Origin: Anderseniella sp963698275
GTDB lineage: Bacteria > Pseudomonadota > Alphaproteobacteria > Rhizobiales > Aestuariivirgaceae
DNA: 64,000 bases
Reading direction: 5' to 3'
Assembly: GCA_963698275.1 (NCBI GenBank)
Contig: CAVOQE010000009.1
Location: 186,001 to 250,000, forward strand
Shown here one piece after another: positions 44,296 through 52,923 of the stretch (position 1 is its first letter; each line of letters starts with the position of its first letter). The notes beneath the pieces were generated by a model. It ran no database searches, was not told where the DNA came from, and worked only from the letters and a program-made list of their open reading frames with translations. A program made the translations under genes and the position numbers.

Positions 44296-44925
44296 TCAGG
44301 CCGGACCGGTGCCGTATACAAGCCGGACACTCGGGCGTTTCGACACCGCAATGGCGATGCGCTGCACATTTGCAAACTCTTCGACACCGGGATGGTCATG
44401 CGCCGGTGACAGCCAGGTTGTCAGCATGAACAGATAAATGTCGGCGGCACTGAACCTGTCGCCCAGCATCCAGTCATTATCGCCAATGGCGTCATCCACC
44501 ACTTTCCAGAGTTCACGCAGGCGGCTGATGGAGCGCCGTTTCACGCTGGCCTCGTGGTCAGATGTGTCACAAAACCTGTCAGAGTAGTAACTCATCTGGT
44601 AGGCATTCTGCAGGGAACTGGAAAAGAAGAACAGCCACTGAAGAAAACGACCCCGGTCGGGATCATCAACGCCTGGGGCAAGCCCTGAGTCCGGATGACG
44701 ATCACACAGCCAGGTGGTAATCGCGCCGCATTCGTAGATTGCGGTACCGCTGTCTATCAGAACCGGAATCCAGCCATTTGGATTCAGCGCCAGTAATTCA
44801 GGTGCCCGCGCTATATCCATGTCAATGCTTGTTGGTATGAGCGTGTAGGGCTGGTTAAGTTCCTCCAGCACGACGCGCACGCCCATAGCGGCACTGTCTT
44901 CAGCGTAGTAAAGGGAATATGTCAT
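44296..44925 (-). CDS. Glutathione S-transferase family protein
   Basis: A 209-residue GST-fold protein. The thioredoxin-like domain begins MTYSLYYAEDSAAMGVRVVLEELNQPYTLI and contains the cis-Pro run NGWIPVLIDSGTAIYECGAIT; the helical domain ends with NDWMLGDRFSAADIYLFMLTTWL. The N-terminal catalytic residue is probably Ser or Tyr in LYYAEDSA. The start is set at ATG 44925; upstream frame to 45087 overlaps the neighbouring gene and lacks GST character. It is the last gene of the TAXI operon direction. Confidence 0.83.
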   Translation of the reverse strand: MTYSLYYAEDSAAMGVRVVLEELNQPYTLIPTSIDMDIARAPELLALNPNGWIPVLIDSGTAIYECGAITTWLCDRHPDSGLAPGVDDPDRGRFLQWLFFFSSSLQNAYQMSYYSDRFCDTSDHEASVKRRSISRLRELWKVVDDAIGDNDWMLGDRFSAADIYLFMLTTWLSPAHDHPGVEEFANVQRIAIAVSKRPSVRLVYGTGPA

Positions 44926-45046
44926 GCCTGTTGTTTTCCGGGACTGATCACTTGGTCGCAACAGGTCTTGTTTGTCACAACCTTCCTGTCCGGCCAACCG
45001 GCAAATCGCTGAGACAACCTGAAACCGGGTCTGCACGAGATAACTC

Positions 45047-46306
45047 TCAGTCAAACCGGCCCGGCGCATAGGCCAGTGTTTCAGCATTGCTCAACGACCC
45101 GTCAATCATGCCCGCAACCAGCCGGCCGGTTGCAGGGGCCATGCCGAGGCCATAGTGGCTGTGGCCGAAGGCGGCGAACAGTCCGGCGTGACCGGGCAGT
45201 TCACCAATCGCCGGCAGGTTGTCCGGAAATGACGGGCGAACGCCCATCCATCGCTCATTGGGTTCAATGTTGAGCGCAGGCAGCAGTTTTTTCGTCTGCG
45301 GGCCCAGCATATCAGCCCGCTCGTAACGCGGCGGAGCACTGTGATGGGCGAATTCCGCCGTACCGGCTGAGCGCAGCCCACCTTCCATGCTGCTCACCAC
45401 GAACTTGCCCTGCACATCGGCCACGGAATGATTGAGCGATACGCCCGGTTCCAGAAACTCCAGGTGGTAGCCGCGCTCGGAAATCAGCGGCAGTTTCAGC
45501 CCGAGCGGTTTGAGCAGGTCGGCAGACCAGATACCAGCCGCCAGCACCAGGCGCTGCGCCGGGATTTTCCCGTCCGGTGTCACCAGAACATATCCCGCCG
45601 CCGGGGCCTTTTCGATGCCACGCACTTCGGCTTGAACAAACCGGGCACCCTGCGCCTTCGCCTTGTCGGCCAGAACCTTGCACAGCCTGCCGGGTGCCAT
45701 GGCGCGCGCCTGCTCCTTGATGATGATCCCGGTATGATAGTCTTCACTGATGGCAGGTTCGATGTCCCGGAGTTCTCCCGCTGTGACGATCTCAATCGGC
45801 GCGCCCTTGTCGATGCGCAAACGCCAGGCGAGATCGGTCAGGGCCGGGCTGGCAGGGCCGCGAAACACATTTACGTACCAACTGTCGCGCAGCAGGTTTT
45901 CGTGGCCGGTCCCTTTCAGAAACCGACGATACACATCTACATTATTGTGCACGAGCCCGCTCATGGCCCGGGAAATTTCCTCAACCTTGGCTACGCGCGT
46001 GTTGGACAGGAACCGCACGGCCCAGGGAATTGTGGTGGGCAGGTCGCGCCAGCGGATACTGACCGGACCATCGGAATTCAACAGCCAGCCGGGGATCTGC
46101 TGCAAGGTGCCGGGCATGCATTGTGGTACGCAAGACCATGGAGAGATGACGCCCGCATTGCCATAACTCGTCGCCTCGCCCGGCGGCTGCCAGTCAACCA
46201 GCGTGACCGCATAGCCTTTTTCCTGCAGGCTCAGGGCGCAGCATACGCCGACAATGCCTGCCCCGAGTATGACAACCTCTCCAGTTGACGCATGACGACT
46301 GCCCAC
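45047..46306 (-). CDS. FAD-dependent oxidoreductase (D-amino-acid dehydrogenase-like)
   Basis: A 419-residue DAO-fold flavoenzyme. FAD site: VVILGAGIVGVCCALSLQEKGYAVTLVD; family phrase SYGNAGVISPWSCVPQCMPGTL; second FAD segment LVLAAGIWSADLLKPLGLKLPLISERGYHLEF; C-terminus RWMGVRPSFPDNLPAIGEL ... FGHSHYGLGMAPATGRLVA. This matches the DadA-type D-amino acid dehydrogenases that feed electrons to the respiratory chain. It begins 4 bp after the permease gene, so its substrate is probably what the TAXI transporter imports (inference). Confidence 0.87.
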   Translation of the reverse strand: MGSRHASTGEVVILGAGIVGVCCALSLQEKGYAVTLVDWQPPGEATSYGNAGVISPWSCVPQCMPGTLQQIPGWLLNSDGPVSIRWRDLPTTIPWAVRFLSNTRVAKVEEISRAMSGLVHNNVDVYRRFLKGTGHENLLRDSWYVNVFRGPASPALTDLAWRLRIDKGAPIEIVTAGELRDIEPAISEDYHTGIIIKEQARAMAPGRLCKVLADKAKAQGARFVQAEVRGIEKAPAAGYVLVTPDGKIPAQRLVLAAGIWSADLLKPLGLKLPLISERGYHLEFLEPGVSLNHSVADVQGKFVVSSMEGGLRSAGTAEFAHHSAPPRYERADMLGPQTKKLLPALNIEPNERWMGVRPSFPDNLPAIGELPGHAGLFAAFGHSHYGLGMAPATGRLVAGMIDGSLSNAETLAYAPGRFD

Positions 46307-46310
46307 AGGA

Positions 46311-48530
46311 TTACCCAGCCTCGGCCGGCGCGCGCACCTTGCGGCGTTTGGTTATCTGGATCAGCAGCGTCGGCGCGGCAATGGCCAGCGCTACCAGATC
46401 CGCCTGGAAGCTTGGCGCGATCATGACCACGCCCGACAGTGCAAACAGCAGGCGTTCCGGCACGCTCATCGGCACCAGGAAGAACCCGACCACGGCGCCC
46501 GACAGAAACAGCACGCCGAGGATGCAACTGGTTGCCGTGTAGCTGAAGGTCAGAAGATCAAACCCGGTTGACGAGACAATCAGCAGGACCGGGGCATAGA
46601 CGAATGCCATCGGCGCCACCACTTTGCCGAGCCCGAGCGTGAACGCGGAAATGCCGGTCCGGAACGGGTTGGCGTTTGCAATCGCCGCTGCCGCATAGGC
46701 TGACGTACATACCGGCGGGGTGATTTCCGACACCACGCCATAGTAAAGGACGAACATGTGACTTGCGATCGGCGGCACGCCAAGCTGCGCCAGCGCCGGT
46801 TGCGCCACTGATACCAGCATGATGTAAAGCGCGGTGGTCGGAATGCCCGCACCCATCAGAATGCAGGCCACGGCGACGAACACCAGCGACAGGAACAGCT
46901 GCAGGTCCGTGACGGCGAAGAGCTCCAGCCCGCCGATTGTAATCAGGTCATAAAGGCTTGTCGCCATCGCGCCGGCGCCCTGGGTGACCATGAAGCCGAT
47001 GCGGAAACCGATGCCTGTCGTGTTGATGACGCCGACGACAATGCCGACTGCAGCAGACGCGGCCCCCACCGCCAGGGCATATTTCACCCCGAGCTGCACG
47101 GATTCGCTCATTTCAGGGATGAGCACGCGGGGTTGCGGGTTGAAGGTTCCGATGATCGAAATGATGATCAGTATGGCACTCATGGCCAGATCGAAGCCGC
47201 CGTCCGAATACTTCCACAGCACAAATGCGATAAACATGGCAGGCAACACCAGCGTGACAGGCGCCTTGTGGCGCGCCATGCCGACGATCACCGACAGAGA
47301 GATACCGCAGAATGCCGACATGAACGGCGTGTAACCGGAAAACAGCACCAGCAGCAGGCCAATCAGCGGAACGATGTTTGCCCAGCCATCACGCCAGACC
47401 TCTGCAAACTTCGGCATCATCTCCTTAGACATGCCCTGCAGGTTCAGCTTGCGCGCCATCAGATGCACCACGGTGAATACCCCGACATAATGCAGCATGG
47501 CTGGGAATATCGCCGCGATCACGATCGTTGTATAGGGAAGTTCGAGGAACTCCGCCATGATGAAGGCCGCAGCACCCATGATCGGCGGGGTGATCTGCCC
47601 GCCGGCAGACGCTGCCGCCTCGACGCCGCCGGCAAAATGAGCCGGATACCCAAGCCGTTTCATGTTCGGGATGGTCAGCGCCCCGGTGGACACCGTATTG
47701 GCGACCGATGAGCCGGAAATGGTGCCGAAAAACGCCGATGAGACCACCGACACCTTCGCCGGCCCGCCTGTGTAGCGACCGGCCAGAATGGTCGCATTGT
47801 CGATAAACAGGGCGCCAAGACCGGTGCGCTGGGCGATTACGCCGAACAGCACGAAGTGAAACACGATGGTCGATACGACCCACAGCGTGACACCGAAGAT
47901 GCCTTCCTGCGGGAAATACATGCTGGAAACAAAAGTGTTGAATTTCACGCCGGGGTGTTGAAGGATTCCGGGGAAATAGGGGCCAAGCAACGCATAGGAA
48001 ATGAACACGCAGATGATCAGCGGCAGCACCCAGCCCAGGGTGCGCCGCGCCAGGTCGAGCACCAGCACGATGATGATCACACCGAAGAAGATGTCGTAGG
48101 AATTGGGATTACCCATCCTGAAGGTCTGTTCCTCGATGCCCAGCGCGGGGATCCCGCGCCACGCCATGCCGACATAAAGCGATGCCGCCACACCCAGCGC
48201 CATGAAGACCAGGTCGTACAAAGGTATGTTGCCGATCCGCAACCGGCTGACCTTCATGGCCAGCAGGGACTTGGTCCTGAAGATCGGGAACAGCGCATAG
48301 GTGAGAATGAACAGGCCTGTCAGGTGCCAGCCCATGTGCCAGTGATCAGCAGGCAGGCCAAAGCCTGCAGTCAGATAATGGTAAAGCGCAAACACCAGGG
48401 CCACCACCCGCAGCACCTTGCCGGCCGACGGAGAAACCTGCCGCGTCTGGGATGCTTCGTCATACTTTTCCTCGATAGCCGCCAGCTCTTCGGCTGACAA
48501 CTCGCGATCGGCATCGTTCGATGTGCTCAT
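46311..48530 (-). CDS. TAXI-TRAP transporter fused permease (4TM/12TM)
   Basis: A 739-residue membrane protein in which the small and large TRAP permease parts are fused, the usual form in TAXI systems. The N-terminus is cytoplasmic and acidic; many hydrophobic helices follow. TRAP-DctM motifs: SSAFFGTISGSSVANTVSTGALTIPNMKRLGYPAHFAGGVEAAASAGGQITPPIMGAAAFIMAEF, abbreviated here to SGSSVANTVSTG and GGQITPPIMGAAAF, plus GAGIPTTALYIMLVS and VVSEITPPVCTSAYAAAAIA. It is separated from the binding-protein gene by a hairpin-containing spacer of 95 bp. Confidence 0.93.
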   Translation of the reverse strand: MSTSNDADRELSAEELAAIEEKYDEASQTRQVSPSAGKVLRVVALVFALYHYLTAGFGLPADHWHMGWHLTGLFILTYALFPIFRTKSLLAMKVSRLRIGNIPLYDLVFMALGVAASLYVGMAWRGIPALGIEEQTFRMGNPNSYDIFFGVIIIVLVLDLARRTLGWVLPLIICVFISYALLGPYFPGILQHPGVKFNTFVSSMYFPQEGIFGVTLWVVSTIVFHFVLFGVIAQRTGLGALFIDNATILAGRYTGGPAKVSVVSSAFFGTISGSSVANTVSTGALTIPNMKRLGYPAHFAGGVEAAASAGGQITPPIMGAAAFIMAEFLELPYTTIVIAAIFPAMLHYVGVFTVVHLMARKLNLQGMSKEMMPKFAEVWRDGWANIVPLIGLLLVLFSGYTPFMSAFCGISLSVIVGMARHKAPVTLVLPAMFIAFVLWKYSDGGFDLAMSAILIIISIIGTFNPQPRVLIPEMSESVQLGVKYALAVGAASAAVGIVVGVINTTGIGFRIGFMVTQGAGAMATSLYDLITIGGLELFAVTDLQLFLSLVFVAVACILMGAGIPTTALYIMLVSVAQPALAQLGVPPIASHMFVLYYGVVSEITPPVCTSAYAAAAIANANPFRTGISAFTLGLGKVVAPMAFVYAPVLLIVSSTGFDLLTFSYTATSCILGVLFLSGAVVGFFLVPMSVPERLLFALSGVVMIAPSFQADLVALAIAAPTLLIQITKRRKVRAPAEAG

Positions 48531-48559
48531 GATGGCCTCCCCTGCGCAGGTCTTGTAGG

Positions 48560-48593
48560 CGACAGGCGACGCACAATTTTGCGACGCCTGTCG
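48560..48593 (-). promoter_or_regulatory. Hairpin between TAXI binding-protein and permease genes
   Basis: CGACAGGCGACGCA (48560-48573) and TGCGACGCCTGTCG (48580-48593) form a 14-bp stem with one mismatch and a 6-base loop. It lies just after the binding-protein gene in the direction of transcription, matching the hairpins in the other transporter operons of this window. Confidence 0.7.
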
Positions 48594-48625
48594 TTTTTAG
48601 TTCGAAGCTTGAGAGAAAGGCCGCC

Positions 48626-49639
48626 TTACTTCAGCAGGCCGACTTCCTTGTAGAACTTCTCAGCCCCCGGATGCAGCGGCACACCCAGTGCGGCAACGCC
48701 GTCAAGCGCTGTATCCGGCGTGATCTGCTTGCCCTTGGCATGGCCATTGTCGAGCAGCTTGCGGGTATTGTCGTTCCACAAGGCTTTGGTGATGCCGTAC
48801 ACAAGTTCTTCGGACTGGTCCGACGACACCACCAGCAGGGCACTTACAGCCGGCGTCAGCGTGTCGGTGTCGACCCCTTCATAAACGCCTGCCGGGATCT
48901 TCGACGGGATATAGGCCGGGATAACGCCATTGATCTTTTTCAGATCGTCTTCACTGAACGAATGCAGGCTCATGCCCTTGGTTGAGGACAGTTGCACCAT
49001 GGCTGCAACCGGCCAGCCGGCAGCGTAGAAATAGGCATCAAGCTGACCGTCTGCCAGGCGCTCTGCACTCTGGCTGTTGTTCAGTTCGGCTTCTTCCATA
49101 TTGTCGCGATTGACGCCCCATGCTTCAAGCATCTGCAGCACGGCAACCTGGGTGCCGGAACCGGCCTGTGCGATACCGACGCGTTTGCCTTTCAGGTCAC
49201 CGAGATCATTGATCTTGGCGCCCTTTGGCATCACCAGATGCAGGTCTTCCGGAAACAGGTTCGCGATGATGCGCAGTTTCGGATGCGGTTTGCCTTCAAA
49301 CTTGCCCTCGCCCAGATACATCGAACGGGTGACGTCGGCAGCCGCAAGACCTGCCTCCAGTTCACCGTTCTGCACTGCAGCATTGTTGAATACCGAAGCC
49401 GTGGTCGACTGGGCAATGGCGATCAGGCCTGGCACACCGCACTGACCACCATCGTCGCACGCGCGCGCGCCCGGTGGTGCGGAAATAGCATTGGCGATTG
49501 TACCGCCGATGGGGAAGTAGGTGCCGCCGGCACCACCTGTACCGATGCGGAAAAACGTAGGTGACTGAGCCTGCGCGATGCCGGCCGCCAACAGCGTGCC
49601 GGCCGCCAAAACAGCCATGAGTGTCTTGTGGAACTTCAT
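48626..49639 (-). CDS. TAXI family TRAP solute-binding protein
   Basis: A 337-residue periplasmic binding protein with a Sec signal (TLMAVLAAGTLLAAGIAQAQS). TAXI features: FFRIGTGGAGGTYFPIGGTIANAIS (the family's GTGGxxGxYYPxG) and ARACDDGGQCGVPGLIAIAQST, then GVNRDNMEEAELNNSQSAERLADGQLDAYFYAAGWP, all usual. Family members bind glutamate, other amino acids or organic acids. It is divergent from the LysR-type gene, which probably controls it. Confidence 0.94.
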   Translation of the reverse strand: MKFHKTLMAVLAAGTLLAAGIAQAQSPTFFRIGTGGAGGTYFPIGGTIANAISAPPGARACDDGGQCGVPGLIAIAQSTTASVFNNAAVQNGELEAGLAAADVTRSMYLGEGKFEGKPHPKLRIIANLFPEDLHLVMPKGAKINDLGDLKGKRVGIAQAGSGTQVAVLQMLEAWGVNRDNMEEAELNNSQSAERLADGQLDAYFYAAGWPVAAMVQLSSTKGMSLHSFSEDDLKKINGVIPAYIPSKIPAGVYEGVDTDTLTPAVSALLVVSSDQSEELVYGITKALWNDNTRKLLDNGHAKGKQITPDTALDGVAALGVPLHPGAEKFYKEVGLLK

Positions 49640-49709
49640 TCCTTTTCTCCCTTGAAACGGCTTCCCTGTGAAACCTCGAAGAAAAAGCGTACGCCGTACA
49701 ACTCATTTG

Positions 49710-49751
49710 CACAAATTCTCATTTTCTTTAAAATCATAGAAAAAATTTGTG
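49710..49751. promoter_or_regulatory. Inverted repeat in the TAXI/LysR divergent promoter region
   Basis: CACAAATT (49710-49717) and AATTTGTG (49744-49751) form a perfect 8-bp inverted repeat 26 bases apart in an AT-rich stretch that includes the lysR start region. This is a candidate site for autorepression by the LysR-type regulator. Confidence 0.4.
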
Positions 49752-49759
49752 GGAGCATA

Positions 49760-50716
49760 ATGAATTTAAATCACATGCGCGCCTTCCATGAAGTCATGCT
49801 GACCGGGTCGATTTCGCAGGCAGCGCGCAATCTCAACCGCACGCAACCGTCGATCAGCGCCACCATCGCCAACCTCGAAAACGACCTTGGCATGAAGCTG
49901 TTCGAGCGCAAGGGCGGCAGGCTGCACGCGGTTCCCGAAGCCCGATACCTGTTTGAAGAATGCGGCGAACTGCTGAAACGGGTAGAGTCGATCACCCGGA
50001 ACATGCGCCGCATCCGGGCGCTTGAAAGCGGTGAACTGCGCATTGCCTCCATGCCCGGACCCTCGGTGTTTGTGCTGCCGGAAATCGTTTCGAAATACGC
50101 CAGGGACAAGGCCAACATCAAGACGACACTTGTCTCGCGCAGCACCGAAGCCGTCATCCAGCTGGTGGCGGCCCAGCAATACGACATCGGCATCTGCGAC
50201 AATCATCCAAACCTGTCGCGCGAAAGCGGCCTGTTGGACTCTGAGCTGGTGCGGTTTTCCTGCCTGTGCGCAGTGCCGTCGCAAAGCCCTTTGGCAGCGG
50301 AAAAAGTCATCACCATCGACCATCTTGACGCTGAGCCGATCGGAATACTGATGGACGAACATCCCGTCTCCATCCGGTTGCAGGACGCATTTGCGTCAGC
50401 AGGCGCGTCAATGAAGGTGGCATTCTCCACCCAGTACTTCATTCCCCTATTGACCTATGTGGAAAACGGCCTGGCCTGCGCCGTGGTCGATCCCGTAACC
50501 GCGCAAAGTTACAGGCTCTATCGCAGCGGACAGACCGCCGGGGTCATCTTCAAGCCGTTCCACCCGGACATCGCCTTCGAACTGGCCATCCTGCGGCCCA
50601 ACCACCGCCCGGTATCGCTGTTGGCCAAAGATTTTACCGACACCCTTGTCGAGTGTTTTCGGACGATGGCCGGCGGCCAGGCCACCTTTCCGGTCCCTGC
50701 TGTCAGTCGGACTTGA
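49760..50716 (+). CDS. LysR-type transcriptional regulator
   Basis: A 318-residue activator/repressor. The N-terminal winged HTH is clear (NHMRAFHEVMLTGSISQAARNLNRTQPSISATIANLENDLGMKLFERKGGRL) and a periplasmic-binding-like effector domain follows (from about residue 90). ATG 49760 follows GGGAG by four bases. Given divergence from the TAXI transporter genes, those are the likely targets. Its last 14 bp overlap the convergent DUF6065-like gene. Confidence 0.92.
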   Translation: MNLNHMRAFHEVMLTGSISQAARNLNRTQPSISATIANLENDLGMKLFERKGGRLHAVPEARYLFEECGELLKRVESITRNMRRIRALESGELRIASMPGPSVFVLPEIVSKYARDKANIKTTLVSRSTEAVIQLVAAQQYDIGICDNHPNLSRESGLLDSELVRFSCLCAVPSQSPLAAEKVITIDHLDAEPIGILMDEHPVSIRLQDAFASAGASMKVAFSTQYFIPLLTYVENGLACAVVDPVTAQSYRLYRSGQTAGVIFKPFHPDIAFELAILRPNHRPVSLLAKDFTDTLVECFRTMAGGQATFPVPAVSRT

Positions 50717-51434
50717 ACGGTTTCGGCCTGATTTTCGTCTGGTGTTCACTGGAACCGGGGCTGCCGTCCGGATACTGCCCCCGAAAATAATGCTTCTGCC
50801 AAGCCTGGCTGACTGTCGCCGGATCGCAAGCTTTCAGCGCCTCGATAAATTCCCGCCGTGACTTGTGCCATCCACGCACCATCTCATTCAATGCTTCGTC
50901 GGTGGCCAGACTGCGCAGTTCCGGTTCGGTCGTGTCGACAATGCCTCGTGGAACGGGAAACACCTGCGCAATGGGATCACCTTTTTCGAACCGTATCCAC
51001 TTGCGTTTTCGGGTCACCTGCCAGTTCATCGTGAAAGTATATGGCATCCAGTCTGATTCAAGCAGTCCGCTGAGAGGTTGAATGCCATCCTTGAAACTGT
51101 TCACCGGACCGGTAACCCACAAGTTGATGCCCGGCTCTGTGCGGAACAGGCAGTGGACTCTAAAGGTCAAAATGCCATGCCCGAAGTGACTGGCAATGTG
51201 ATCAGAGGTGCCTGAGTCGGTCTTGACTTTCAGGCCGTTGGGATAGATGCCCCCGTTCCATTTCAGCCAGCACCCGTCCAGCAAACGGATCTGCCAGCCG
51301 TGTGCATTTGCCACCACGAGCGGCAGGCAGCGTTTGGCAAACTGCTCGCGCGTATCATCGATCCAGGGCCGTTCAGCACTGGCAGGCTGCACGTCAATTT
51401 GTTTGCCGTCGAGGCTGTAACAGATCAGTTTCAT
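50703..51434 (-). CDS. DUF6065-like protein
   Basis: A 243-residue protein I associate with the uncharacterised DUF6065 family, from the run DTREQFAKRCLPLVVANAHGWQIRLLDG and WNGG followed by HFGHGILTFRVHCLFRTEPGINLWVTGPVN and FTMNWQVTRKRKWIRFEKGDPIAQVFPV. No signal peptide or membrane helix. Function unknown; the beta-rich pattern with conserved Trp, His and Gly hints at a small-molecule or metal-binding fold, but that is a guess. It is 130 bp downstream of the LpxL-like gene on the same strand, so the two are probably one operon. Confidence 0.65.
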   Translation of the reverse strand: MKLICYSLDGKQIDVQPASAERPWIDDTREQFAKRCLPLVVANAHGWQIRLLDGCWLKWNGGIYPNGLKVKTDSGTSDHIASHFGHGILTFRVHCLFRTEPGINLWVTGPVNSFKDGIQPLSGLLESDWMPYTFTMNWQVTRKRKWIRFEKGDPIAQVFPVPRGIVDTTEPELRSLATDEALNEMVRGWHKSRREFIEALKACDPATVSQAWQKHYFRGQYPDGSPGSSEHQTKIRPKPFKSD

Positions 51435-51563
51435 AGGGTTTGTTCACACATTCAAGGTCAGAGCAACTCACCAGACACCATACTGGCTGAAACACACTGC
51501 CAGAGGAAGACGGCGCGCTGCGAGCCGGTCTCGGCGATCGTTATTGCATGCAAGTCACTGCCC

Positions 51564-52604
51564 TTACATGGCGGGCCTGTGCAGTTTTCCATCGTTCGGT
51601 TGGGCAAACTGCCCGCTTGTCCAGCACAACCATTGCTCCGGATTTTCCTTGATTGCGGACATCTGGCGTTGGGCGGAAAACAATGCCATTCGCCTGATGT
51701 CATCCTCCCTGGAAAGGCTCAGGTCCGCTTCAATCGGTTGGTGAAACCGCACGGAAAACTTTTCAAAGGGCGTTGTTTCCAGCACCGTCAACGGAACAAT
51801 TGCTGCATTGTACTGACGTGTCATGGTCAAGGGTGCGGTCGCCTGAACGAAACACAATTGTTCGTTTAACTGTGTGCAGGCGAAACGCCGCCCGATGAAG
51901 GCATTATTGTTCATGAAAACCGGCTGTCCGGTACGCGCCGATCTGGCAAGTTCACGGGTTGCGTTGAAGTGAGTTGACGGTCCGCTGACTATTCGAGATG
52001 CAGTGTAGCGGTTTTCCAATGCAAAGTTTATTCGCTGCTCTGTCAACTTTCCAAGCCAGGTATGGCCGTCGCCATGTACATGATCGGAAAACTGGGTTGC
52101 TCTGACACCTAACAGATGCAATGCCAGGCGTCCTATAAGCGGGGCGAAAACCGTATTGTCTGTCCAATAGACAACCGGTCTTTTGTCGCTCTGCAGATGA
52201 GTGTGTGGAACTGTTACTGAAATCTCAACTTCAGGCCGCCAGCGCGGATACCGCGCCATGACAGCTTTGAGTTGGCGGTTCCGGACATAGCAATTGACAG
52301 CCTTGGCCCGCACCTCTTGCAGCAAAGTCTCGTCCCGCTCAGCCAGCACTGACGCCGCAAGATCAATGAACTGTCGTGCAGCGGCGCTGACGTAATCGGT
52401 CGAAGGAGAAACAGCACCGGCCAGATGCCTCTGGTACCACCTGGCAGGGTCGGGACGGCCCGGCTGAAGCATCCAGCCCAGCAACTGCAGAAGGTTCCTG
52501 TTTGCACTGACAGACGTAACATTCGGACGCGTCAGGCGGCGCGGCGGCGCTGTCGCAAACGTGACGTCCGTCAGTTCTAAAGTGCGGGGTTTGGTACCAG
52601 ACAT
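51564..52604 (-). CDS. LpxL/HtrB-like acyltransferase family protein
   Basis: A 346-residue protein (ATG 52604; GTG 52625 is also in frame). The second half has the layout of late lipid A acyltransferases: a segment VFMNNNAFIGRRFACTQLNEQ, where LpxL has a phrase such as D(Q/N)xxxGRR, then NAAIVPLTVLETTPFEKFSVRFHQPIE, and a closing MSAIKENPEQWLCW, matching the LpxL PEQWxW end. The canonical HxxxxD/E catalytic motif is not obvious. The N-terminal 130 residues are unlike LpxL and have no clear membrane anchor. I would not assign it to lipid A; it could acylate another small molecule or peptide. It follows a tiny ORF and hairpin. Confidence 0.6.
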   Translation of the reverse strand: MSGTKPRTLELTDVTFATAPPRRLTRPNVTSVSANRNLLQLLGWMLQPGRPDPARWYQRHLAGAVSPSTDYVSAAARQFIDLAASVLAERDETLLQEVRAKAVNCYVRNRQLKAVMARYPRWRPEVEISVTVPHTHLQSDKRPVVYWTDNTVFAPLIGRLALHLLGVRATQFSDHVHGDGHTWLGKLTEQRINFALENRYTASRIVSGPSTHFNATRELARSARTGQPVFMNNNAFIGRRFACTQLNEQLCFVQATAPLTMTRQYNAAIVPLTVLETTPFEKFSVRFHQPIEADLSLSREDDIRRMALFSAQRQMSAIKENPEQWLCWTSGQFAQPNDGKLHRPAM

Positions 52605-52631
52605 GTTGAGCAATCTTACCAGCACATGCCG

Positions 52632-52663
52632 AAATAAAAGAACCCCGTAAACTACGGGGTTCT
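52632..52663 (-). terminator. Strong hairpin between the micro-ORF and the LpxL-like gene
   Basis: Read on the minus strand: AGAACCCCGTA, three-base loop, TACGGGGTTCT, then TTTATTTC. The stem is 11 bp and perfect. It lies 54 bp after the micro-ORF stop and about 30 bp before the LpxL-like start, the place expected of an attenuator or of a partial terminator behind a highly expressed peptide gene. Confidence 0.75.
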
Positions 52664-52717
52664 AAAAACATAAACCGGATCGGCTCAAATACCCTTCCGG
52701 GCAAATGGCTGCAGATC

Positions 52718-52777
52718 CTAAGAATATATTGCCGCCGATCCTATTGGTGGTTTTGGCTCTGGTGAACGATTGTACAT
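52718..52777 (-). CDS. 19-residue micro-ORF (peptide precursor or leader peptide)
   Basis: The ORF encodes MYNRSPEPKPPIGSAAIYS. GGAGG lies five bases before the ATG, one of the best ribosome-binding sites in the window, and a strong hairpin follows downstream. A possible promoter, TTGTCG and TATGAC with an 18-base spacer on the minus strand (52832-52837 and 52808-52813), would give a leader of about 25 nt. The peptide is Pro-rich and ends in an aromatic residue. Either it is a precursor of a modified peptide, with the adjacent acyltransferase-like and DUF6065-like proteins as tailoring enzymes, or its PP-containing codons make it a ribosome-stalling leader. No family recognised. Confidence 0.55.
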   Translation of the reverse strand: MYNRSPEPKPPIGSAAIYS

Positions 52778-52807
52778 GTTGACCTCCAAATTAACTTTTG
52801 CACTCTC

Positions 52808-52837
52808 GTCATATCACAGTTAGTTCGCCCCCGACAA
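52808..52837 (-). promoter_or_regulatory. Possible promoter of the micro-ORF unit
   Basis: On the minus strand TTGTCG, 18 bases, TGATATGAC (extended -10 with TATGAC). Each hexamer matches the sigma-70 consensus only in part. The spacing to the ATG at 52777 fits a short leader. Confidence 0.35.
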
Positions 52838-52923
52838 TCCCACAACGCCCGAGCAGTGGATTACACAGTATGTCAAGCTGCAAGACTCGCCAGGCAGGCA
52901 AACGGGACCATGCTCACACAAGT

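Noticed and set aside
45428..46288. 286-codon plus-strand frame opposite the DadA-like gene
   Set aside because: The minus strand carries a full FAD-binding protein; the plus frame has no motif.
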